Of a DNA stretch of 64,000 nucleotides, positions 45,295 through 56,485 are shown in pieces. The notes below the pieces were generated by a model that did no database searches, was not told where the DNA came from, and saw only the letters and a list, made by a program, of their open reading frames with translations. The stretch covers positions 80,771,599-80,835,598 of the forward strand of contig CM047806.1 in the NCBI GenBank assembly GCA_026214975.1. The letters run 5' to 3'. Made by a program: the position numbers and the translations under genes. The first letter of the stretch is position 1, and each line of letters starts with the position of its first letter. The stretch comes from Gentiana macrophylla. Its lineage: Eukaryota; Streptophyta; Magnoliopsida; Gentianales; Gentianaceae.

Positions 45295-47100
45295 ATGCAA
45301 ACGAGAAGTAAGAAGGGACTTCTGATCTTTGATCCTGAGCCTGAACGATCTATCCTTAGAAGAAGGCTTCTCCCTGATTTGGACAAAATGGCGGATCAAG
45401 ATCCACCAATTCCAAATCCTGACCCCCAAGCTCAGTTAAATTTACTCCTTCAACAAATGCAAGCTCTGCAGCAACAGCAGAATCAGCAAGCTGGCATAAA
45501 TCAACAACTTCAACAATTCCGCCAAAACCAGCTTAATCAGTTGAACCAGGACCCCTACACTCCATATCTTAATCAAGATTTTCTCGAGGGACATAGACCT
45601 ATTCGTCCACCTGATATGGGGGGAGTAAACTTCGACCTTAAAAATGGAGTAGTTGCACTAGTCCAAAATAGCTCTTTCCATGGTACTGCTCAGGAAGATC
45701 CACACGACTTCTTGTCCACATTCGTACAAATCATGAAGCGAGCCATTATCCTGGTGTTGATTACGAGATCGTAAAGTTGAAGCTATTTCCTTTTTGCTTT
45801 AAAAGGTGAAGCAAGCGAGATGGTTTAAGTCATTAGCACATCATTCCCTCCATACATGGAATGATGTCAAAAGAGCCTTCGCTCTTAAGTGGGTTTCACC
45901 AGGCAAGATTATGGAGATGAAACGGGAAATAGCTACGTTTGAGCAGATGGAGGATGAGACTGTTGGCAAGGCTTGGGAGAGATTAAATCTTTTGATGAGA
46001 AAGTGCCCCAATCACGGATATGATAGACATGAGTTGTTGGAACTATTCTACAGAGGTGTCTCTCAACCTAATAGAGACTATCTTGACTCCACAGCTCATG
46101 GATCTTTCTTAGGGGGAGGTGATGAGACTGCCTACAGAGTGGCTGAGACCATCGCCAAGAACAATATGTGGTCGACTCCTAAGAAGACCAATGTCGTTAA
46201 GAAAGAAGCTGCTGGTAATCCTGATACCAAGCTGTTAGTTGCTCAGATGGAATTGATAAGCAAGCAGCTGGCCAATCTTCAGACGCAGCCTTCTGATCTG
46301 GGAATGCAGGTAGGAACTGAGATGACGGAGGAGGTAAACTTAATGGATAATCAGAACCAACCCTTCCGAAACTTCAACCGTAACTGAAACTATTCAGATT
46401 TCAAAGACAAAACTTCAATCAAGCCAAGTTACCACCGGCCCTTCAAATTCGAATTCTTTCAACTCGAACTATCAAAGGCCGCCTCGAACTCCCAAAGGCC
46501 TCAAGGTGGTGGAATCAAACTCGTAACAATAATCATACCACCTCATGTGTCCCTCAACACAAATTCGATGAGTGGTGGACATGGTGAAGACTCGCTCTAC
46601 TAGTGTTAAAGCAATTGAGAGACAAGTTGGTCAAATGGCGGACCCGAAAAGCAAGCGAGACCTCACGGTAAACTTCCGAGTTATACCGAGAGAAATCCGA
46701 AAGTCGATGTGAATGTTTGCACCGCCATTACACCTCGGTGGGAGTATGGGCAAGAAGAGGAGTTGAATGAAGTAACGTTGAGAAGTGGTAAACAGGCTGG
46801 ACCCGGCAAGATGTCGGGAAACGAGTAGCCCCTCCTGACGCCATGAGTTCAGGAGGGGGAAATCAGAAACCACATGCCGGAGAAAGTAACGATGAGGAGC
46901 GTAGTGACAATTCTTCGGAGGACGAAAATAATTCTGATGATGAGGAGAGAAAGGAAAGTCAGGAGGCTGTACCCCTGACTAAGAAAAAGGAAGAAAAGTT
47001 TGTGAGATGGAAGGATAGGGAGGATGAGGCGATAAAGAATCAGGCTACAAGGAATGATAAAGCCCTTCCTTATCCACCAAAAGGAAAGAAAAGCCCTCAC
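45295..47100 (+). pseudogene. Element D gag and gag-protease spacer
   Basis: The start at 45295 opens MQTRSKKGLLIFDPEPERSI, followed by glutamine-rich sequence (LLLQQMQALQQQQNQQ) and HDFLSTFVQIMK. The frame ends at 45774. After a shift it resumes as 45806-46387 (193 residues) with the retrotransposon gag core: SLHTWNDVKRAFALKW, EQMEDETVGKAWERLNLLMR, KCPNHGYDRHELLELFYRG. Downstream, 46843-47103 is an acidic segment (GESNDEERSDNSSEDENNSD) and ends in LPYPPKGKK, the usual Athila spacer before protease. The 46388-46842 stretch is out of frame and C-rich. Gag would assemble the particle. Confidence 0.85.
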
Positions 47101-48006
47101 TAACGACAAGCGATATCTTTGGAGTGAGAGGATACTTAGGGACACTAAAGTGAGTATGCCCTTAGTGAGGTATTATCCAAAATGCCTAAATGTACTAAGT
47201 ATCTTAAAGAATTCAGTGGGAGCAAAGAGGAAGCTTCAGGATGGTGAAGAAGTGTTTCGAAAGATTAAGCAATGGTTTCACAAAAGTCATTTGTTAAGCG
47301 AGGTGATTCTGGCGGACCTTCAATCTCTTGTGAGATTGAAGGCCATTTGTTCGAAAATGTTTTATGCGACTCGGGGCCTCTATTAATGTGATGCCATTAA
47401 ATGTATGCAAGAAGCTCGGGCTAGACAAAAGAATGCGAGAGCGCCCCATTTCTCTTCAGATGGTAGACAAATCTAGTCAAATCTGCAGCCGGTTGTGTAG
47501 CTAATGTTCTCCTTCAAGTTGAACATTTAGTCTTCCCTACCGACCGGTTATCCTAGACTATCCACCGATAAGGAGATGCCTCTAATTCTAGGCCGAACCT
47601 TTTAGACACTTCTAACGCTCTCATCGACTTCTGCAAAGGACATATTACTCTTAGAGTCGGTGACACATCTGTCACCTTCACACGAGGGACACATCCTGAA
47701 AGAGCCGTAATTGATGAAATATCGTTTGTCGAAGCTATCTATGAGGACGAAAAAAATGCCTACTTTGAAGAAACAGAGGAGTTGACAGAGATAGGTGTTT
47801 TTGAAGTCATGGACATTGAGGATCCGGCTGACTGCGGACCATCTTCTAATTCATTTCAAGCCGTAGGCATTGACGAGTCATCTTCGCTCGCTCATACTGA
47901 GCACATTATTGAGTTAGAAGCATGGAGATGCCCAAAGACAAACGATGATTTCAAAGAATCGAGTCGTGAAGACTTCATCCTGGTGAAGAAGAAGCTCGAT
48001 GGGTAG
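47101..48006 (+). pseudogene. Element D aspartic protease
   Basis: The sequence leading to the active site reads L-C-D-S in one frame and G-A-S-I-N-V-M-P-L-N-V in the next: the frame changes within the D-S-G-A catalytic motif at about 47367-47377, in a run of Gs. Further on come VVLDYP-like sequence, an imperfect LGRTF-type segment, and GHITLRVGDTSVTFT with an acidic tail (47782-48006 is open). Stops fall in between. As sequenced no active protease is encoded. One lost base in a G run could also be a sequencing error. Confidence 0.8.
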
Positions 48007-48149
48007 TTGGGACGAGGTAGAGTTTTGGAGAGAAGCTACTCATTGGGAAGTAGATGATTGGGAAGAGCTGGCAGAAGAGCTTAAAGATGAAGAGTTAAGA
48101 AAAATGATCGATCACAAGAAAAGGAAGCAAGTGTTGACCGGAGGATTCC

Positions 48150-49806
48150 GATGGATGATTTGATCCAGATGCCTTTCGGGGTTGAGCCTCGGGAAGATGA
48201 GGTGTTCTCATCACAACCACTTCAAGCTCATAAGGAAAAAGGTGGCCCATTAAAGTCTAGCATTGAGCAACCACTCATCGATTTAGAGCTCAAACCGCTT
48301 CCAAAACACCTTAAGTATATCTTTCTTAAGGATGGAGATAAATTTCCTTTGATCATCTCTTCAAACTCGACCAAGATCAAAGCAGCACACCGATAGAAGT
48401 GCTTAAGAAAACATCCTCACGCTCGGTTGGCAAGTGGGTGATATCCGAGGATCACCCGGACATATGCATGCATAAAATCCGAACGGAGGAAGGAGCTAAA
48501 GGTAAGACAACCTCGTGAAGGCTGAATCCGCATATGCAAGAGGTTGTCAAAAAGGAGGTTATAAAGTGGCTCGACATGGGAATCATCTATGCAATCGCCG
48601 ACAAATAGCGAATGGGTCACCCTACTCAAGTTGTGCCAAAGAAGGGGAATCACGGTTGAAAAGAATGAAAAAGGGGAGGAAGTTGCCTTGCGTCTCGTGA
48701 CGTGCCTCTGAGTGCAGATAGACTATCGTGAGACTCGAATGAAGTCACCGCAAAAGATCACTTCCCCTTACCCTTCATTGACCAACTAATTGAAAGACTG
48801 AGTGGTCACAAGTATTATTGTTTTCTCGATGGATACTCTGGTTACTTCCAGATAGCCATCGACCCCAATGACCAAGAGAAGACCACGTTTACATGTCCAT
48901 CCGGTACTTTTGCTTTTAAGTAGAATGCCATTCGGTCTATGCAATGCACCCGCGACTTTTCAACGGTGTATGTTGGCCATTTTTGATGGACTTGTTGAGA
49001 AATGCATGGAAGTCTTCATGGATGACTTCTCAGTCTACGGCGATAGCTTTGATGAAATCTTAAAGAACCTAGATATGGTACTCCAACGGTGTGTTGAGAA
49101 AAATCTGGTGCTTAACTGGGAAAAATGCCATTTTCTAGTAGACGAAGGTATCGTTTTGGGACATAAGGTGTCCAATGCTGGTATTCAAGTTGATAAGGCT
49201 AAGGTCGAAGCCATTGAAAGGATGACGTACCTAAGGCAAGTGAAGGAGGTACGAGGTTTTCTAGGTCATGTTGGCTTCTACCGGCGTTTCATTAGAGACT
49301 TTTCTACGATTGCCAAGCCTTTATCAAATCTTTTGAAAGATGATGTAGATTTCTTGTTCGATGCGAAGTGCAAAGAAGCTTTCAATTGTTTGAAAGATAA
49401 GCTTATCAGTGCCCCTATTTTAGTAGCACCTGACTGGACCAAGCCTTTCGAGTTGATGTGCGATGCCTCTAATTATGCCGTAGGCGCAGTTTTAGGTCAA
49501 AGAGTTGATAAAAGGTTCAGGCCCATTTATTATGCGAGCCGCACCTTGAACCCGGCTCAGTGCAATTATACCACAACTGAGAAGGAATTCTTAGCTGTTT
49601 TTTTTGCCATTGACAAGTTTAGAAGTTATCTTCTAGGATCTCAAGTGATTGTATGGACAGATCACGCAGCTTTACGCTACCTTATGGATAAAGCAGATGC
49701 CAAACCAAGGTTACTTAGATGGATTTTAATTCTACAAGAGTTTGACCTTGTGATTAAAGATAAGAAAGGTAGTGAGAATATTGTGGTGATCATTTATCTC
49801 GCTTAG
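48150..49806 (+). pseudogene. Element D reverse transcriptase-RNase H
   Basis: The open piece 48868-49806 (312 residues) starts inside polymerase. It contains [17 protein letters not shown], the catalytic FMDD near residue 50, [30 protein letters not shown], then RNase H ([59 protein letters not shown]), ending near KKGSENIV. The preceding 48151-48867 holds the linker LKPLPKHLKYIFL and the fingers region in mixed frames with several breaks. Palm and RNase H residues look complete. Confidence 0.9.
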
Positions 49807-50060
49807 TAAATGAGGGTGCGAAAAATCACAATGATATAGGCATTGATTTTCCGGTGAGCAATTGATGAAGCTTGAAACGGTTAGGCCGTGGTATGCGACT
49901 ACGCCAACTATTTAGCGAGTGGTCATTTAGAGGATATGACGTATCGGGAGAAGAAAAAGTTCTTTTACGATCTTAAATATCTCGTATGGGAAGATCCTTA
50001 TTTGTTCGTAGTCTCAGAAGCGGGTTGCTTCGACGGTGTGTTCTGAGCATGATCGGTGGG
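49807..50060 (+). other. Element D RNase H-integrase linker, disrupted
   Basis: Continues from RNase H with stops and frame changes. SEAGCF-like and 'DLKYLVWEDPYLF'-type segments, usual before the integrase zinc finger, can be glimpsed in alternating frames. Confidence 0.5.
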
Positions 50061-51244
50061 ATATCTAGAACAATGCCATAAGCGGTCCTACCGGAGGTCA
50101 CTATGGAACACCGAAGACGGTTGCAAAGATCCTTCAAGCTGGATTCTACTGGCCGACTCTGTTTAAAGATGCAGAAGCCTTTTGTAAAGGTTGTGATAGG
50201 TGCCAGAGAACTGGACGGCAGAGTAGTAGGATGGAAATGCCACTTAAGCCCATTCTTGAATGCGAAGTTTTCGACGTTTGGGGCATAGATTTTATGGGAC
50301 CCTTTCCATCCTCATGTGGTAATAAGTATATCCTCGTCTGTGTGGATTATGTTTCAAAGTGGGTCGAGGCCATAGCTACTCCAACTAATGATCACAAGGT
50401 TGTAAAGAAATTCTTGCAAAAGAATATCTTTACTAGATTCGGCTGTCCGAGAGCACTCATTAGTGATGAAGGTACTCACTTTTGCAATGCGCCGCTTGAC
50501 AAGATCCTTGAGAAGTATGGTGTCAAACATAAGATTGGTACACCATATCATCCTCAAACTAGTGGCCAAGTCGAGGTAAGCAACCAGAGCTTGAAAAGAA
50601 TTTTGGAGAAGACCGTGAACAATAATCGATCTAATTGGAGTCTTAAGCTGGATGACGCGTTGTGGGCTTATCGTACTGCATTCAAAACCCCGATAGGCAC
50701 GTCACCCTTCCAAATGGTCTATGGCAAAGCTTGTCATTTACCTGTCGAACTTGAACACAGAGCTTTCTGGGCAATTAAATTCTTAAATTTTGATAGCCAA
50801 CTCTGTGGGGAGAAAAGGTTGTTATAGTTGAACGAGCTCGACAAATTCAGACTCCGTGCGTACGAGAATGCTAAGCTTAGCAAGGAAAGAACGAAGATGC
50901 TCCATGACGCTAAGATCAAGGACCGAGAATTCAAAGTTGGTGAAATGGCTTTACTCTATAATACCAGACTTCATTTGTTTCCTGGTAAGCTAAAGTCTAG
51001 ATGGTCTGGTCCGTTTGAGATTCTCGAGGTTAATCCCAGTGGAGTAATTACTTTGAACGGGTATGGTAATCAAGCTTTTAAAGTGAATGGCCATCGACTT
51101 AAGAAATATTTTGGGCAACCAAAGGAAAAGCCTGAGATTCTTTATTTCCAAAGAAGAGATGAGAATACAGATGTCCTGATTTGTGAAGAGATTCCATCTT
51201 ATTTCTTTGAGTCGATGATGATGACGTTCTATATCCACCCGTAA
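50061..51244 (+). pseudogene. Element D integrase
   Basis: The zinc region (GGHYG, then [12 protein letters not shown] in changing frames) is at 50080-50230. The piece 50231-50827 (198 residues) carries the catalytic core: [11 protein letters not shown] (D), SDEGTHFCN (D) and [10 protein letters not shown] (E), then [20 protein letters not shown] at 50825-50827 ends it, directly followed in the same frame by 50828-51244 (138 residues), with RLRAYENAKLSKERT, LYNTRLHLFPGKLKSRWSGPFEI and VNGHRLKKYF. Core residues are all present, so a single nonsense codon splits an otherwise well-preserved protein. Confidence 0.9.
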
Positions 51245-51276
51245 GGTAACCACGTTGAGACTTCGATCATACCACT

Positions 51277-51459
51277 ATGTCTATGCCTATCGTGCGCAAG
51301 AACAAGAAGAAGAGAGTCAGTGTCGTTTGGAGAGAAAAGTTTAATGAACTTATTGCGCACTTGACTTGTTGTTGTGGTGAAAATCATTTCCGCCCCAATA
51401 CTTCTGATTCTGATATTGAGGTGGCGGCTGTTAAACCAAAGTGGCCCGATCCGGGTTGA
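51277..51459 (+). other. Small frame after element D integrase
   Basis: A 60-residue basic frame (MSMPIVRKNKKKRVSVVW at its start) with a CC pair. It lies 30 bases after pol. It could be a remnant of a further 3' protein; no family recognised. Confidence 0.3.
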
Positions 51460-52852
51460 TCTTTTGGAATCAGTCAAAGCTATTGACATTAAAAGAGCGC
51501 TCTGAGAGGCAACCTAGTTTTCTTTGTTCGTTTCCTTTTCTTAGGTTGTTTTGTTTTATTGTTTTAGAAATAATACTTTAGTTGATTTTGTGTTGATGGT
51601 TATTCCTCTTACGTTCATTGTGAGTGTTTTGTGTTATGTGTTGCTCATATACCCCGTGTACCCGAGATTATATGGTATGTCGAGTGTGGCGTATACTTTT
51701 GAGCGAGTTCACAAGCTTTTATGTCCATGTTGTCTATTCGAGTTGCGGCGGTACATCCATGCTCCGGCGACCACCACTTTGCCAACTTTCATCCGACAAC
51801 CACCGTTGAAACCAAATAAGTTTTTTTTTTTTTTATTCGCACATTACGAGGACATAATGTGATTTAAGTGTGGGGGGGTGTTTGGGTATGTTTTTATGCT
51901 ATATCTTTGAAATATGAGTGGATGTTAAATTTTTGCGGAATTTAAAATTTTTTTGTGAGTCTCGAGCATATGGTTGGAACTAGATGCTTGCTAGTTGTAG
52001 TTTTCTAACGATGATAGTATGTGACTTAGTGAGATAATTATAGCATGTTTTACTTTTATGGAGATAGTTTCGTTTTTCACTCACGAAAGCCTTTGATTTT
52101 GAAGCATGACTTTCGAATTATATCCCTTCATTATTTTTAATGATTTATCTTAGGGAGGTCAGTTTAGTAACACCTTAGTTAGACCGTGTGCTGTGAATAT
52201 CATAAAGTTTGAATGTGATAGGTGAGATGTAACTTATGACTTTGAAAAGTGAATAAATAAAGTGAGTGAGCAATTATTAATAAATACGTTTGTCGGAAGC
52301 TGGTCGATGATTGGAGTGAGGTAGGGCGTTATCTCGAAATGTTCTATACCACTATGATGACCAAAAGCTCACGACAGTCAGGAGAAGCTACCTTATGATT
52401 TGAGTAAGGTAGGGTGTTATCACGAAACATCCTATTCTACTATGAGGGGTAAGAGCTCATTCTGATATCGTCAAATTTGAAAATTTTGAAAAATGATGAG
52501 TTAAAATAAAGTAAAGTCTTTGTTATCATGGATCTTATACCCAGTAGAAACGCGCATGATATGTCAGTAGGGATTATCCTACTGAGTGCGTGGGAAGGCT
52601 TGAGTGGAGCTATTCTTGTCTGCATTACTAGGATAGTCATTGGAATTTACGTGAGGATATTTCTTTGAAAGGCTTGTTAGATTGAGAACGGCTTGTCACA
52701 CTTACACGAATCTATCTCTGTGTTGGTATCATTTGCTATAGTTGTTGTATCTTTTGTTACGTGAGTTAGAGATCTATGTGGATTATTTATAAAGTTGAGC
52801 TATAGTTTTGATTGTTTTGTCCGAGGGCGTACAAAAGCTAAGTGTGGGGTGT
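51460..52852 (+). other. Element D 3' non-coding region with two polypurine-like motifs
   Basis: TTTAAGTGTGGGGGGGTG at 51863-51880 and CTAAGTGTGGGGTGT at 52838-52852, the latter abutting the LTR. The 0.97 kb between them has no env-like frame. Confidence 0.75.
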
Positions 52853-54452
52853 TGTTAAGGCCATATTTATATGATTATTAAGGGTTTATTTCATTATTAT
52901 TTTCCCCACATTTGCATAATTTACATGAGAATTAAGGGTTTAAGTGTAAATATTGAGTAAAGATGATTTTAAGAGGGTTGTATGCAAAATTGATGATTTT
53001 AAGTGTTGATTTAATGGAATTATTATTATTTGGATTTTATTACATTTTTGCATTGTTTATTTATCATGTAGGTGTTGATTTTCGAGTGCTATAAGTGGAT
53101 AAATGAAGCTCAAGTCGAATTATTCAAGATAGAGTTGGAATTGGCTCAAAGAAATTGGATAAAGATAATGAAATCCGACCTCAAAGCGATCCAACCGAAG
53201 CGTGCGCATCCCGTCCCACTGGGCGGGCGTTTGATTTCATGGACGAGCGTCCAGGAGAGGAAATCACATACAGAGAGTTTGGACGCAGCATGGACGGACG
53301 TCTAGAGCAAAGTCAAGATCCACCGGACGAGCGTCCACGAGACCAGACGAGCGTCCGTTGCCGACTTAGTCATAACCGACTTAAAACTCTATATATAGCA
53401 GCAGCCTCTTAACCCTAATTCATACCACATAATTGAGATCGCACTTCCACACCAAAAAGCTGCGGCCAGAACCCTAATTCCATAGAGATGAACTTCTCCA
53501 ATCCAACGATCATCTTCAACATGATTGTTGGCTAAAAGCCTTGCAGTGAGTCGACGGAGGAAGCCTATCAACAACAAAACCAACTAGAGAGTTCGATACT
53601 GGATGTTTAGTGAGTTTAAGATCTAGTTTTTCATCACTTTTTAACGCTGCTTTTTTACATTGCCATGTTTTGTTGAATTATCAATTCTATGAAACGATCT
53701 ATTTATCTATCTTTATGCTTGAATAAATTTACGAAAGTCTGTTTATTTTAGTTCTCTTTCGTTTAAGTGATGCATCTAATCATGTTATAAGAGATTAGGC
53801 ATGTTTAGTTGAGTAAGAGTTTGGAAACGATCTCGTGATCCTGTTTTGATTGCATGTTTAGTTTACTTGAAAAAGATAAACGAAACCCTAGAATTTGGTT
53901 GAAGATATTTAATTGAATTCGTGAATAAATCACTACTAAAAACTATGTCTTTTTAATCACCATCTAGTTGGGATTGTTGGTTGATAGGTGGAATCTAGTC
54001 GCCTTGCTGTGTTTTCCTTTAATTGTTTTAATCAAGCCGTTTAGATTAAGTTTAGTTTAAGTTTTAGTTTTATAAACCCTAGTTTCCTGCTGTTTTTCTG
54101 CAATTTTCTGCTTCAGTTCGTAGTTAGACGCCCGTCCGCAATAGCAGACGCTCGTCCATTAGATTTCGTTTCCCGACGCTCGTTCACTTTAGTGAACGTT
54201 AAATCATATTCTTTATTTTCTTATTTTACGCTTTCGTTTTTATTTCCTGTTTTAGTTTTAATTCTTAGGTTTAGGTTTTAGTTAGTTTCAGCCTTGTTTT
54301 AGTTAATAGTCGTGACATAATCGATAGAATAATTGTTCCTTGATCCGATAAACATTCCACTCCCTTAGGACGACCCGTTAACATCATATACTACGAACCT
54401 TATACTTGGGGTGTTTCGGTTTATAAATTATAAAACTAGTTTTTACCGAACA
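52853..54452 (+). repeat. Element D 3' LTR
   Basis: TGTTAAGGCC to TTACCGAACA, then AAGAT. Palindromes GGACGAGCGTCC at 53241-53252 and 53325-53336. Confidence 0.95.
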
Positions 54453-54457
54453 AAGAT
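54453..54457. repeat. Target site duplication of element D (right)
   Basis: AAGAT, identical to 42899-42903. Confidence 0.95.
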
Positions 54458-56473
54458 GCTTATGACTTTGTGGATAAAGAGTGAATAACATTTACTCCAC
54501 TTCAGCAAATAGAGGCATTTAGCACTAGTGCTTGAAGGTAGGACTGGGGATTTTGCATACATGTTCAGATGGTGACTGTTCGTGAAATATCTTAGTGCAA
54601 TGAGTAAAGGTTGGTTATAAGATTCTTAAGATCGGATAGTGACGGTTACACTGTTACATCCTTTCTGAAAGATTGTTTAGATAACAACCTTAGTCCTTGA
54701 AGTACAGTTACTCAAGGAGTTACTATCTGATTTAATCAGACCACATCTAACATTGGTTGTTGGGGATTACGCTGATTAATACTACTGAACTAGATCAGAA
54801 TGTCAATCCACCCAAATGCAGTGGGAGTATGGTTTATCCATTGACCCGCTGTGCTTATGCAGACTTTACAGTCTACAGGGTGATTGATCATCTATGGTCC
54901 TTTTGGGAAGACAGTATAAGATTCTGACAATAGGAGGTTGGTTTAAAGCCATAAACCTGTAAATGGAGTTTTGGTACTCCAAGATCATCATAACACTCTT
55001 GTAGAACCACCGAGTGTCTCGGCCCAGTGTGAATAATTGGATCTACATGAAAAGAGTTGAATGAATGAGAAAGTTTATCTTTCTAAGCAAAGCAAAGTGG
55101 TTTTAAGGGTAAATCCATGAGAAGTAGACAGTTAAACAGGGATGATGCCTTGAAACTTTCTTACCACTCAGCCTTGCTTGACTCTGTGGAAAGCAGAAAG
55201 ATTAACAGGGGTGATGCCCTGAAACTTTATTGTCGTACAATGGAGCTTAGATTCATTCGGATTGGAAGGGTTTTATCTTAAATCCAATGGCAGATTGACT
55301 ACCTATGCTTACATCCATTGATGGATAAAAGCCAACCTCTAGGTCATTAAAAGTCACATGTTTGATATGTGTGGGCTTGACCAGAATATTGATGAGTCAT
55401 TTGTAGACCAGATAATCAATGTTGGTAAAGTAATAGACATTAGTGTTTATAAATGATAACACTGCAACACTGCAACAGTTGATAACAACATGGGTGTGTT
55501 ATATGAAGTCAAGAACTGACGAGCCAAAGCTTCTACGAATCGGAGAAGTGGACTATATTCTTAGAATCGATTCGGTCGAATTCATGAGAACAAGTTGTTG
55601 GGCGTATCCCTTCCATCTTATTGGTTAAGATGATATAATGCATTTTCATATGCAATATTCAACGAGAGGTTTCTACCCAATCCTCACGGAATAATTCTCT
55701 CAATCTTCGGATATAGAGAAAATAGGATAGATTCTCTTTTGGATAGAAAAAGTCAGTTATTAAAAGTCAATAATAGTCGAATCTTAGATTTGGTTGTTGA
55801 AAGCAGATATAGTGCATCCTCAAGTGTCTTTCGACAACGAGGAATTATATGCTTGTGTATTCGGGTGTAAACTCAGTATTGTTGACTACACCGATTACGA
55901 TTATTAGTCGGATTAAGGATGATCGTGAATCGATCTCGGGCTCGATGTTTACTAATTGTGATGGAGCTACGATGCGAGCAATCTAGCAATGCCAATTTGA
56001 CTATGTTAGTAGAATACATAGCAGCTTTTCGAGCACCTAAAGAGGCGGTGTGGCTTGAGAAGTTCTTTGTTGGATCGGAAGTGATTCCGTGTCTCGATGA
56101 GCCGATATCATTTCTTGTGAAAGCAGATTGAGAGGTAGCTCATGCAAATGATCTTCGCAATCATAAGAGGTCAAAAGAATATTGAAAGTAAGTACCACAT
56201 GGTCAGACAGATCATGCAGAGAGGCGATGTTTCGGTCCAAAAGATCGCCTCGAGCAGACAACCTAGCTGATCAGTTTACCAAGCCGTGTAGCATCTAATG
56301 TCACTGATTAGAGCTTGGTGGGTATGAAATTGGGAGATATGTCTCATCTGCTTTAGATCAAGTGGGAGGATGTTGATAAGGGTGTGGTGCTCTAAAAAAA
56401 TTTGTTACTTGTCTTTACGGGAGATTGTTAGATATAGTGTGCCCGAAAGACAATTGTTGATTGTCCTTACGGG
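54458..56473 (+). pseudogene. Element C reverse transcriptase-RNase H remnant
   Basis: The clearest part is 55880-56310. Across frames it reads KEAVWLEKFFVGSEVIPCLDEPI (two overlapping family segments), then near 56160 HKRSK-like, then REAMFRS/RGDVS-like and ADNLADQFTKP. This is the C-terminal RNase H of Ty1/copia pol. 54458-55880 should be polymerase by position, but it is too degraded to recognise YVDD. The stretch lacks any long frame. Confidence 0.6.
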
Positions 56474-56485
56474 CAAGTGGGAGAT
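56474..56485 (+). other. Polypurine tract of element C
   Basis: CAAGTGGGAGAT directly before the 3' LTR. A similar CTTTACGGGAGATTGTTAGA segment about 70 bases upstream suggests a duplicated tract/LTR start. Confidence 0.7.

Larger units (their letters stand above)
42904..54452 (+). mobile_element. Element D: Athila-type Ty3/gypsy retrotransposon, full-length but defective
   Basis: 11.5 kb, plus strand. LTRs of 1588 and 1600 bases (TGTTAAGGCC to TTACCGAACA), target duplication AAGAT, primer site TGGCGCCGTTGCCGGGA at 44497-44513, terminal polypurine tract at 52840-52852. Gag, protease, reverse transcriptase, RNase H and integrase are in gypsy order, with FMDD as the catalytic motif. Several frameshifts and at least one nonsense codon are present. 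It is related to element B in layout and in pol, but its LTRs are unrelated. It inserted into the integrase region of element C. Confidence 0.9.
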
